A DNA stretch of 64,000 bases from Enterobacterales bacterium CwR94. GTDB taxonomy: Bacteria > Pseudomonadota > Gammaproteobacteria > Enterobacterales > Enterobacteriaceae. Below are positions 56,878 to 64,000 of the stretch, piece after piece. The stretch lies in assembly GCA_002837195.1 (NCBI GenBank), contig KZ478066.1, forward strand, positions 62,001 through 126,000, read 5' to 3'. Position numbers and translations under genes: made by a program. Each line of letters begins with the position of its first letter. Position 1 is the first letter of the stretch. The notes below the pieces were generated by a model. It was not told the DNA's origin, did no database searches, and saw only the letters and a program-made list of their open reading frames with translations.

Positions 56878-58320
56878 TTACGCCAGACGAAAGACTGAGA
56901 TGGCCGCCTTCAGCGCACACACTTGTTGTTGCTGATGGGCGGCCCCTTGCAGTGCCTGATCAACGTGACCCACATTCTGATGCACCCCTTCATCTATCTG
57001 CGCAATACTCGTTTGTATCTGGGCAATGCTCAGCGTCTGTTGAGTACTCATCTCTGAGAGCTCACTGACCTGTTGAGAAAGGGCCGCGATGCTCTCCAAA
57101 ATCGTCAGCATCGTCCGTCCGGCATCTTCAACGTATTCGGTGCCTCGCTGCGTACTGAGTGTCGTGGCGTCCATCAGCGTGCGAATCTCGCGTGCGGCAT
57201 TTTCACTGCGTAATGCCAGTGAGCGCACTTCGCTGGCGACCACCGCAAAGCCTTTGCCCTGCACGCCAGCGCGCGCGGCTTCAATGGAGGCATTCAGCGA
57301 TAAGATATTGGTTTGAAAAGCGATGCCGTCAATCAGCTCCAAAATGCTTTTCACACGCAGCGCCTCTTCACGTATATGGGTCATCGCGGCGGTGGCAGCA
57401 TGAATATTTTTATTGCCTTGCGTGGTGATATCACAGGTTTGCTGTGCTAATTGACGGGCCTCCTGCGCTTTATCACGCGTCAGGGTGGCGGCGAGGCTAA
57501 CCTCGGTCATCGCGCTGGCGGCCACCTCAAGCGAAGCAGCCTGCTGCTGTGTACGCACCGCTAACGCGGTGTTATCAGACAGCATGCGCTCGGATTCATG
57601 TTGTAACACGCCGACGCCTTCGGACACCTGATGCAAGGTGTGACGCATGGTCGCCAGCGTTTCACTAAACGTGCGTGCAAAGGGCGTTTCTGGATGGTGG
57701 TGAGCGGCAGCCAGTGTCAGGCTTCCCTGATGCGCATTGATGCGCGTCGCCAGTGTGGCGACTTCGGCAGCGGAACGCGCATCAGCCGCCATACGCAGTG
57801 CCATCCAAATTAATACTGCGGATTGGGCGACAACAAAGAGGGCATGGAAGAACACCATTCCCCAGCCGGGATGATGAAAAACGATGACGCCAAACAGGTC
57901 GCGCTCTTGCAAGGCGTTAAACAAGACATGGTGAATTGCCGCCGTGGCCGCCCCTACCAACAGTGGGCGATAGTCACGCCACGCCAGCAGTACTGACATC
58001 AAGACAAATACCGAGAAGTGAAATTCTGTCTCTCCTTCACCTAACTGAATCAACAGTGCCGCCCAACACAGCAGGTGAAAGGCCAGCAGCAGGCGTGACA
58101 GCAATGAGCCGCTGGTGAGCCATTTGACCGCGCAGGCGAAGAGCACTAATCCCCCTCCGACGCTGGCTGCCAGCAAAATATTCCCGTACCAAAACCCCAC
58201 AAACAGGGCGATGGTAAAGAGAACACCGCTTAAAACACACACCAGCGTATCGGCCTGGTGGGCAATACGTACCAAAGAAGCATCGTTCATTGACGGTAAA
58301 GCGGTAATGCTCGCACTCAT
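56878..58320 (-). CDS. Methyl-accepting chemotaxis-like receptor with polytopic membrane domain
   Basis: A 480-aa receptor-type protein. The N-terminal third (about 25-190) is polytopic, with about six membrane helices and no periplasmic domain. It carries the AIHHVLFNALQ motif of a family of MCPs and diguanylate cyclases with an integral-membrane sensor. The cytoplasmic hairpin follows with [24 protein letters not shown], a variant of the usual tip (SLNASIEAARAG instead of [12 protein letters not shown]). No CheR-binding tail is present. ATG 58320 (minus) has AAAGGAT. Adjacent to thiI but unrelated by function. Whether it acts in chemotaxis is unknown. Confidence 0.85.
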   Translation of the reverse strand: MSASITALPSMNDASLVRIAHQADTLVCVLSGVLFTIALFVGFWYGNILLAASVGGGLVLFACAVKWLTSGSLLSRLLLAFHLLCWAALLIQLGEGETEFHFSVFVLMSVLLAWRDYRPLLVGAATAAIHHVLFNALQERDLFGVIVFHHPGWGMVFFHALFVVAQSAVLIWMALRMAADARSAAEVATLATRINAHQGSLTLAAAHHHPETPFARTFSETLATMRHTLHQVSEGVGVLQHESERMLSDNTALAVRTQQQAASLEVAASAMTEVSLAATLTRDKAQEARQLAQQTCDITTQGNKNIHAATAAMTHIREEALRVKSILELIDGIAFQTNILSLNASIEAARAGVQGKGFAVVASEVRSLALRSENAAREIRTLMDATTLSTQRGTEYVEDAGRTMLTILESIAALSQQVSELSEMSTQQTLSIAQIQTSIAQIDEGVHQNVGHVDQALQGAAHQQQQVCALKAAISVFRLA

Positions 58321-58410
58321 ATTCGTGATCCTTTCACCCGATTATGTATAACGAGAACAGACGGAGGTATGACCAGGTTATCGGCAGAAGGGCAAAAATA
58401 CTGAGGTGAG

Positions 58411-58431
58411 GCGCGTCACAAAATGACGCGC
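58411..58431 (-). other. Hairpin after yajL
   Basis: GCGCGTCA and TGACGCGC pair across a 5-base loop, 7 bases after the yajL stop, with no T-run. It may protect the 3' end or form a Rho-type terminator. Confidence 0.5.
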
Positions 58432-58438
58432 GGAAGGA

Positions 58439-59041
58439 TCACTCTTGTTCCTGATAGTTATAAATACCCGCCGCAAGGACTAATGGCGCAGCGACGTCTC
58501 TGGCGGTTTCACTACCTACCAGCAAATCAATCAGCTTGAGGGCAAAATCCATTGCGGTGCCTGGCCCTTGGCTGGTCAACAAATTGACGCGCGGATCCCA
58601 AACCACACGGCGCTCTTTCCAGTGAAATTCAGGGATGGTGTCTTTCAAACCAGGAAAGCCGGTCATGTTGCCCACAGGAAACAGATCGTGGGGGATCAGC
58701 ACGGTGCCTGGTGCCGCACAAATGGCCGCAACAATCCGGCTCGAGTGAATAAACTGGCGCACCGTTTCAATTAACAGCGGATTATCGCGAAAACATTCGG
58801 CACCTTGCAGCCCGCCTGGCAGCACAATGGCGTCATATTCCCCGTCGGCCACTCTGGCAAGGGGCGCATCAGCTAGCAGTCGCACCCCGCGCGAACAGCG
58901 AATTTCACAATTACCGTCTGACGCGACGCTGGCACTGGTGACCTGAATCCCTGCACGCACCAGCAGATCGATAACGGTCACCGCTTCGATTTCTTCAGTG
59001 CCAGGTGCCAGGCAGACCAGAACTGACGCGTTCGTGCTCAT
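58439..59041 (-). CDS. yajL: YajL, DJ-1-family protein chaperone
   Basis: A 200-aa DJ-1/PfpI-superfamily protein close to E. coli YajL (196 aa). The catalytic cysteine is Cys108 in [12 protein letters not shown], with an acidic Glu in [11 protein letters not shown] and [10 protein letters not shown] nearby. YajL protects proteins from oxidative and glycation damage. Its start overlaps the panE end by 47 bases, so the two are coupled. A hairpin lies after it. Confidence 0.93.
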   Translation of the reverse strand: MSTNASVLVCLAPGTEEIEAVTVIDLLVRAGIQVTSASVASDGNCEIRCSRGVRLLADAPLARVADGEYDAIVLPGGLQGAECFRDNPLLIETVRQFIHSSRIVAAICAAPGTVLIPHDLFPVGNMTGFPGLKDTIPEFHWKERRVVWDPRVNLLTSQGPGTAMDFALKLIDLLVGSETARDVAAPLVLAAGIYNYQEQE

Positions 59042-59909
59042 AGTTATGTTCCTTTCGTTTCACGATGTCGTAGAGCCGACTGTTCTCGGGGGTATTAATG
59101 CCCATACCGCGGGCGCGCCGAATCAGATAGCCAGTGATGTAATCGATTTCCGTGCGTCTCTGCGCCTGGATATCTTGCAGCATTGATGATGTGTTCTCAG
59201 CGGTGGCGCGTATCACCGCGTGCACGTAATCCAACAGGTTATCGGCTGGGAGGCCTTGACGCATCATCACTTGTGCCACTTCGCTGCAGACGGCCTCAAC
59301 CGCCTCAGGGTAATCCAACAGGCCCCCGTTAGGGCAGTCATGCAGAACCGTCAGTGGATTGATCACGCAGTTAACCGCTAACTTTTGCCAGGCAACATTG
59401 GTGAGGTCATTATGCCAGGCAACATCATGAAGAGCCTGCTGTAGCACTGCTGCCAGCGCACTAAAATCTATTGCCGTCTGTGTGCCTGGGCCGATGTGGG
59501 TCATGCCGTGTGCGACGTGATAAATTAGTGTCCTGTCGTGGCGTGCAGCATGGGTCGTTATGCCTTGCAACAAGGGCTGACGTATATCAGCCAGCTCATA
59601 CAGTGTCCCCATGCCATTATGCAGCAACAAAATGGGGCACTCTGCAGGTAATTGTGATGCCAGAGCAGGCACGGCACCGGCGACTTGCCAGGCTTTCAGT
59701 GTGACCAGCAGCAGTTCGGTGTCGGCAAGGAAGTGGGGATCGTTGGCCGTCAGACTGGTATTGATCACGTTACCTTCCGGCGTCATGACATTGACCGCAC
59801 AGAACGGCTGCGGTACGCGCAACCAACCTTGTACTTCATGTCCCTGTTGCTCAAGTGCAGCCAGCCAAACCTGGCCCAAAGCACCGCAGCCCAGTACGGT
59901 AATCTTCAT
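58995..59909 (-). CDS. panE: 2-dehydropantoate 2-reductase
   Basis: A 304-aa NADPH-dependent ketopantoate reductase of pantothenate synthesis. It opens with the Rossmann [17 protein letters not shown] and carries [23 protein letters not shown], and the catalytic Lys in [17 protein letters not shown] 59909 (minus) starts KITVLGCG. The C-terminus runs 47 bases into yajL, as expected of the E. coli gene pair. Confidence 0.95.
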   Translation of the reverse strand: MKITVLGCGALGQVWLAALEQQGHEVQGWLRVPQPFCAVNVMTPEGNVINTSLTANDPHFLADTELLLVTLKAWQVAGAVPALASQLPAECPILLLHNGMGTLYELADIRQPLLQGITTHAARHDRTLIYHVAHGMTHIGPGTQTAIDFSALAAVLQQALHDVAWHNDLTNVAWQKLAVNCVINPLTVLHDCPNGGLLDYPEAVEAVCSEVAQVMMRQGLPADNLLDYVHAVIRATAENTSSMLQDIQAQRRTEIDYITGYLIRRARGMGINTPENSRLYDIVKRKEHNYEHERVSSGLPGTWH

Positions 59910-60025
59910 AATGCCTCCCGCATGGGGGTTACCTGTTATCAGTATAGTCCCGGACGCGCTGATTTTTGCGTGCCGCTGTCCGGGCGGGTATTATGCCTGT
60001 CACTATTGAGTCTGGAGAAGAGATC

Positions 60026-60517
60026 ATGCCATCTTTCGATATTGTTTCTGAAATCGACATGCAAGAAGTCCGTAATGCCGTCGAAAATGCTAACCGTGAA
60101 TTAAGCACCCGTTTTGATTTTCGGGGTGTCACCGCGGAGTTTGAACTGAGTGAAAAAAATGAATCCATTAAGGTCATCAGCGAATCCGATTTCCAGGTGA
60201 AGCAGTTGGTCGACATCCTGCGTGAAAAACTTCTCAAGCGCGGTATCGAAGGCGCAGCCTTAGAAGTGGATGAACAGATCGAACACAGCGGTAAAAACTG
60301 GACCACCAATGCCAAAATGAAACAGGGCATTGAAAGCGACATCGCCAAGAAAATTGTTAAGTTGATTAAAGACAGCAAACTGAAAGTGCAAACGCAGATT
60401 CAGGGCGATGAAGTGCGCGTGACCGGTAAATCGCGCGATGACTTACAAGGTGCCATGGCTCTGGTACGTGGCGGCAATCTTGGCCAGCCTTTCCAGTTTA
60501 AAAATTTCCGTGATTAA
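60026..60517 (+). CDS. yajQ: YajQ, cyclic-di-GMP/nucleotide-binding family protein
   Basis: A 163-aa protein, exactly the length of E. coli YajQ. It starts [20 protein letters not shown] and has [30 protein letters not shown] and a C-terminal [20 protein letters not shown]. The family binds nucleotides and, in some bacteria, cyclic-di-GMP. ATG 60026 has GGAGAAGAG. Its last four bases overlap the end of the convergent regulator gene. Confidence 0.95.
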   Translation: MPSFDIVSEIDMQEVRNAVENANRELSTRFDFRGVTAEFELSEKNESIKVISESDFQVKQLVDILREKLLKRGIEGAALEVDEQIEHSGKNWTTNAKMKQGIESDIAKKIVKLIKDSKLKVQTQIQGDEVRVTGKSRDDLQGAMALVRGGNLGQPFQFKNFRD

Positions 60518-62301
60518 TCCTCCAGGCGTTCACTGTCTCGCGCCCGTGCGGCACGCCGATACAGCGTGCTACGCGCAACACCTAGCGCGGCAGCGGCACG
60601 GCTGATATTGCCCTGGTGATATTTCAACGTCTGTTCTATTAAGGCGTCATCATGTGACTGTAAATTAAGCGCTGCTGGCACTGGGCAGGATCGAACCTCT
60701 GGCGGTAAATCGGTGGGCACTAAGGTGTCACCGTCATCGGCCAGTGCCAACAACACTTTAAGTACACTGCGAAGCTGCCTGACGTTACCGGGCCATGGAT
60801 GGGCGGATAAGGTGGTAATCAGCGTGTCAGAGAGGGTGATCCGCCGCTGTTTACCGCCCATCTCCTGCCACAGATGCTGAATAAAGGCCGGAAGGTTTTG
60901 CCAGTCCCGCAGTGCGGGAAGGGTGAAGCGATACTCCTGTAAGCGCCACAGTAAATCTTCGCGAAACTGCCCTTCAGCCACCCGAAGCGCTAAGTCTCGG
61001 TGCGTGGCACAAATCACCGTAAAATTGACCTTGTAGCTGCGATTCTCACCCAGCGGCGTGACCTCTTTTTCCTGTAATACGCGCAATAACCGACTTTGCA
61101 GCGTGAGCGGCATATCGCCAATTTCATCCAAAAACAGCACACCACCATCGGCTTCCCGAATTTTGCCGAGATAGCCCTGTTTATTGGCACCGGTAAACGC
61201 CCCCGGCTGATAGCCAAACAGCTCGGATTCGATTAACGCTTCAGGTAGCGAGGCGCAATTAATGGCGACAAAGCGCCCTGATCGCCATTGGCTCTGTTGC
61301 CACAGGCTGCGGCTGACATGCTCTTTGCCACACCCGGTTTCACCGGTGATACACAGTGAAACGCCCGCATTCAGCAAACGTAGTGCTTTGGTCGCCTCCT
61401 GTTGTAGCGGCCATAGGGTTACCGGGGCCGCCTGGGGCACACTGACATGCCGTTGCGTTGGGGCGGTAAGCTGGCACCAGAATTGATCATTGTGCGCGGT
61501 AGTGATGGGATAAGGGCAGCGTGATGACCGCTGCTGCGCCTGTGGAAACAGATGCGTAAAGGTCAGTAAACCAAGCTGGGCAGGCGTGATGCGGAGATAA
61601 TGCAGTGCGATGCGGTTTGCGGCCATAAGTAAGTTATCGCTGAACAACAACACGCCCTCGTCGGGCGTGTCCAAACCTGTGGCTTCGGGATGCAAACACA
61701 TCAGCCACTGATCGGATTGCAGGCTGGCTTTTGCCCACAGATGCTCTATGCGGCGGGCTGCCTGCTGCACCCACATGAAGGTTTGCTGATGGGGGAAGCG
61801 TGCCGGTCCGGAAATATCCAGAGCCCCCGCCAGTGCTCCCGTGGGGGCTTGTAAAGCCGTCGCCGCGCAATATAAGCCGCGATTTTTCACCAGAAAGTGT
61901 TCTTCCCCACGTATTTCACAACTGTCATCCAAAGCCAGCGCTGTGCCAATGGCATTGGTGCCGCGTCCACATTCACTCCACAGGTTGCCTGGCACCAGAG
62001 CAAAGCGTTCCACTTTTTCCAGCGAATCACTATTGCCACAGGTATTGAGCACCACGCCAGCGTTATCAGACAGCACAACCACCGCTTGCTGCGTAGCAAT
62101 CTGGCGAGCCAGTTCATGCATGACGGGAAGCGACAGGGTTTGCAACTGCGCATTATTCGCCAGCACATCGGCCAGGTGCGCCGCAGGCATTTGAGGAAAG
62201 GCGTCATCTTCACGCGTCAGGCCATAGTGTTGGCTACGCGACCACGAATCCTGCAACGCATTTTGCACCGTCTCGAAAGCGACGTGGGGTTTCGCGTTCA
62301 T
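60514..62301 (-). CDS. AcoR-like sigma-54 activator
   Basis: A 595-aa bacterial enhancer-binding protein. The N-terminal sensor includes a GAF-like domain ([32 protein letters not shown]). The AAA+ domain has Walker [22 protein letters not shown] (intact sigma-54 contact motif) and DEIGDMPL. The C-terminal Fis-type helix-turn-helix is [18 protein letters not shown]. It resembles AcoR, which controls acetoin/aldehyde use. ATG 62301 has GAGGTG at proper spacing, and a start at 62313 also exists. It is divergent from the aldehyde dehydrogenase, with predicted activator sites between them. Confidence 0.9.
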   Translation of the reverse strand: MNAKPHVAFETVQNALQDSWSRSQHYGLTREDDAFPQMPAAHLADVLANNAQLQTLSLPVMHELARQIATQQAVVVLSDNAGVVLNTCGNSDSLEKVERFALVPGNLWSECGRGTNAIGTALALDDSCEIRGEEHFLVKNRGLYCAATALQAPTGALAGALDISGPARFPHQQTFMWVQQAARRIEHLWAKASLQSDQWLMCLHPEATGLDTPDEGVLLFSDNLLMAANRIALHYLRITPAQLGLLTFTHLFPQAQQRSSRCPYPITTAHNDQFWCQLTAPTQRHVSVPQAAPVTLWPLQQEATKALRLLNAGVSLCITGETGCGKEHVSRSLWQQSQWRSGRFVAINCASLPEALIESELFGYQPGAFTGANKQGYLGKIREADGGVLFLDEIGDMPLTLQSRLLRVLQEKEVTPLGENRSYKVNFTVICATHRDLALRVAEGQFREDLLWRLQEYRFTLPALRDWQNLPAFIQHLWQEMGGKQRRITLSDTLITTLSAHPWPGNVRQLRSVLKVLLALADDGDTLVPTDLPPEVRSCPVPAALNLQSHDDALIEQTLKYHQGNISRAAAALGVARSTLYRRAARARDSERLED

Positions 62302-62324
62302 CGGACACCTCATTAAAAGTGAAA

Positions 62325-62374
62325 TGTTGCAACAGTGTAGCTGTGATGTTCATTTGCTGTTGCGATCTGCAACA
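62325..62374. promoter_or_regulatory. Putative activator sites (UAS) for the sigma-54 regulator
   Basis: TGTTGCAACA (62325-62334) and TGTTGC-GATCT-GCAACA (62358-62374) are two related dyads. They lie 94-143 bases upstream of the -24/-12 promoter, where enhancer-binding proteins normally dock. They are closest to the regulator gene, so autoregulation is also possible. Confidence 0.62.
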
Positions 62375-62467
62375 CAGCACATCGAGAAAATGAGGCAGGC
62401 AGGGGGTGGCTCAATAAGATTAAATATAAGCCATTGATAATAATGCACTAAATTTCACTGAGAAAAA

Positions 62468-62483
62468 TGGCACGCCAGATGCA
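62468..62483 (+). promoter_or_regulatory. Sigma-54 promoter of the aldehyde dehydrogenase gene
   Basis: TGGCAC-GCCAG-ATGCA matches the -24/-12 consensus TGGCAC-N5-TTGCA, with GG and GC in the required 10-base spacing. It is 86 bases before the start codon. Confidence 0.8.
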
Positions 62484-62568
62484 ATGACGTTGTAGCGAGA
62501 GGTCAGTGAAGGTGTCTTTACTGTCGCCAGCAGGTTACCCCTACAAAGCAATAATTAAGGAGTGAGTT

Positions 62569-64000
62569 ATGCGTTACGCACATCCAGGAACACCCGGTGC
62601 TATCGTCTCTTTCGCATCTCGTTACGGTAATTACATTAATGGCGGCTTTGTCGAACCCGTTAATGGGCAATATTTTGATAACACTTCACCCGTCACCGGT
62701 GCGCTGGTGGCGAAATTTCCTCGCTCTGATGTCAAAGATATCGATTTGGCACTTGATGCTGCGCACGCCGCAGCGGAAGCCTGGGGCAAAACGTCAGCGC
62801 AGCATCGAGCCAACGTGTTGTTAGCCATTGCGGATCGCATTGAGCAAAACCTTGAAATGTTAGCGGTCGCTGAGAGTTGGGATAACGGTAAACCGGTGCG
62901 TGAAACGCTGAACGCGGATTTGCCTCTGGCTGTTGACCACTTTCGTTACTTTGCCGGTTGCCTGCGGGCGCAGGAAGGCGGTGCTGCAGAGATAGATGAA
63001 ACCACTGTGGCCTATCACTTTCATGAGCCGTTGGGCGTGGTCGGACAAATTATTCCCTGGAATTTCCCCTTGCTGATGGCTGCCTGGAAGTTGGCTCCGG
63101 CGCTGGCGGCAGGCAATGTGGTGGTGTTAAAACCAGCAGAGCAAACCCCGCTGACTATCTGTTTGTTGATGGAGGTCATTGGCGATGTGCTCCCTGCTGG
63201 TGTGGTGAATATCGTGCAGGGCTTCGGTAAAGAGGCGGGTGAGGCGCTGGCGACCAGTAAGCGCATTGCCAAAATTGCTTTTACCGGTTCGACAGCGGTA
63301 GGTCGTCACATTATGGCGTGTGCGGCCGAGAACATTATTCCTTGCACAGTAGAGCTCGGGGGCAAATCACCGAATATCTATTTTGCTGACATTATGCAGG
63401 CCGAGCCGGAATTTATTGAGAAAGCGGTCGAAGGCGTTGTGCTGGGCTTTTTCAATCAGGGAGAGGTTTGTACCTGTCCTTCACGTGCGTTGATTCAGGA
63501 ATCGATTTACAGCGAGTTTGTCGAGCGCGTCATGGCAAAAATCGCCACCATTAAGCGAGGGGATCCGCTGGATACCGACACCATGATTGGCGCACAAGCC
63601 TCTAAACAGCAGTTCGATAAAATCATGTCGTATATCGCCATCGCTCGAGAAGAAGGGGGCGATATTTTAACCGGTGGCGAGGCCGTCAAGCTCTCTTCTG
63701 AGCTTGAAGAGGGTTTTTATATTCAACCGACGCTGATCAAAGGCGACAACGCAATGCGCTGCTTCCAGGAGGAAATCTTTGGGCCGGTGATTGGCATCAC
63801 CACTTTCAAAGATGAGGCTGAAGCGCTGGCTGTCGCAAACCAAACGGAATATGGCTTAGGTGCGGGCGTGTGGACGCGGGATATGAACCTCGCCTACCGC
63901 ATGGGGCGGGCGATCAAAGCCGGCCGCGTGTGGACAAACTGCTATCACGTTTACCCGGCGCATGCCGCCTTTGGCGGATATAAGAAATCAGGTGTGGGAC
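62569..64000 (+). CDS. aldB: Acetaldehyde dehydrogenase (AldB/ExaC-like), cut by window edge
   Basis: The first 477 codons of an NAD(P)+-dependent aldehyde dehydrogenase, open at the right edge. AldB-like enzymes are about 506 aa. Visible are [28 protein letters not shown] (cofactor), ELGGKSPN (catalytic Glu) and [14 protein letters not shown] with catalytic Cys301 and neighbour Cys303. It oxidises acetaldehyde or a similar aldehyde. ATG 62569 has AAGGAGTGAG. The sigma-54 promoter and AcoR-like regulator indicate induction by an aldehyde or acetoin-like signal. Confidence 0.9.
   Translation, partial: MRYAHPGTPGAIVSFASRYGNYINGGFVEPVNGQYFDNTSPVTGALVAKFPRSDVKDIDLALDAAHAAAEAWGKTSAQHRANVLLAIADRIEQNLEMLAVAESWDNGKPVRETLNADLPLAVDHFRYFAGCLRAQEGGAAEIDETTVAYHFHEPLGVVGQIIPWNFPLLMAAWKLAPALAAGNVVVLKPAEQTPLTICLLMEVIGDVLPAGVVNIVQGFGKEAGEALATSKRIAKIAFTGSTAVGRHIMACAAENIIPCTVELGGKSPNIYFADIMQAEPEFIEKAVEGVVLGFFNQGEVCTCPSRALIQESIYSEFVERVMAKIATIKRGDPLDTDTMIGAQASKQQFDKIMSYIAIAREEGGDILTGGEAVKLSSELEEGFYIQPTLIKGDNAMRCFQEEIFGPVIGITTFKDEAEALAVANQTEYGLGAGVWTRDMNLAYRMGRAIKAGRVWTNCYHVYPAHAAFGGYKKSGVG

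Overview
This window reads as chromosomal DNA of a gamma-proteobacterium of the order Enterobacterales. The housekeeping proteins match Escherichia coli orthologues closely in length and sequence (for example AroL 174 aa, PhoB 229 aa, RdgC 303 aa, BrnQ 439 aa, SecD 615 aa, Dxs 620 aa). From position 18094 to 60517 the gene order follows the E. coli proC-yajQ region (proC, yaiI, aroL-yaiA-aroM, ppnP, rdgC, sbcCD, phoBR, brnQ-proY, acpH, queA-tgt-yajC-secDF, yajI, nrdR-ribD-ribH-nusB-thiL-pgpA, yajO, dxs-ispA-xseB, thiI, yajL, panE, yajQ). It differs from E. coli by lacking mak, araJ, malZ, phoA and dgcC and by having local additions. I suspect an Erwinia/Pantoea-like lineage, but the sequence alone does not settle the genus. 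All comparisons with E. coli are from memory, not from a search.

Layout. 1-1693: LysR regulator, EmrE-type SMR exporter and a small cupin. 2123-6994: a compact operon behind a near-perfect CRP site. It encodes a PfkA-like sugar-phosphate kinase, PTS IIB and UlaA-type IIC, a class II aldolase, an unknown 89-aa protein, PTS IIA and a P-loop kinase. It looks like a complete uptake, second-phosphorylation and cleavage route for an unidentified sugar, and is the most interesting block here. 7008-17075: accessory and stress genes. These are a CHASE4-PAS-GGDEF-EAL protein, rnk, two YmgB/YcgZ-family small proteins, two very small ORFs of 38 and 21 codons, an I78 inhibitor lipoprotein, the scsABCD thiol-redox operon and marC. 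17366-18056: iraP and psiF, without phoA.

18094-31575: proC, yaiI, a DUF2076 gene, the shikimate-kinase operon, ppnP, rdgC, sbcDC (SbcC is long and glutamine-rich), and phoB-phoR followed by a PstS-like binding protein. 32011-39483: brnQ, proY, the YbdG/MscM channel, a Tsr/Tar-type chemoreceptor, a 2-Cys peroxiredoxin and acpH. 39586-46860: queA, two coupled phage-like small genes (one DUF551), tgt-yajC-secD-secF, yajI and kbp. 47039-56877: nrdR and riboflavin genes, nusB, thiL-pgpA, yajO, xseB-ispA-dxs and thiI. 56878-64000: an unusual polytopic chemoreceptor, yajL/panE, yajQ, and an AcoR-like sigma-54 activator divergent from an aldehyde dehydrogenase that runs off the right edge; dyad activator sites and a -24/-12 promoter lie between them.

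Regulatory structure is rich. A three-repeat Pho box precedes phoB, a TyrR-like box precedes aroL, CRP-like sites lie at 1976 and 20275, and many intrinsic terminators separate units. Several terminators or terminator-like hairpins sit inside the short 5' leaders of genes on the same strand (rnk, the YmgB-like and YcgZ-like genes, and proY), which suggests attenuation or short leader RNAs. I saw no rRNA, tRNA, CRISPR array, insertion sequence or integrase.
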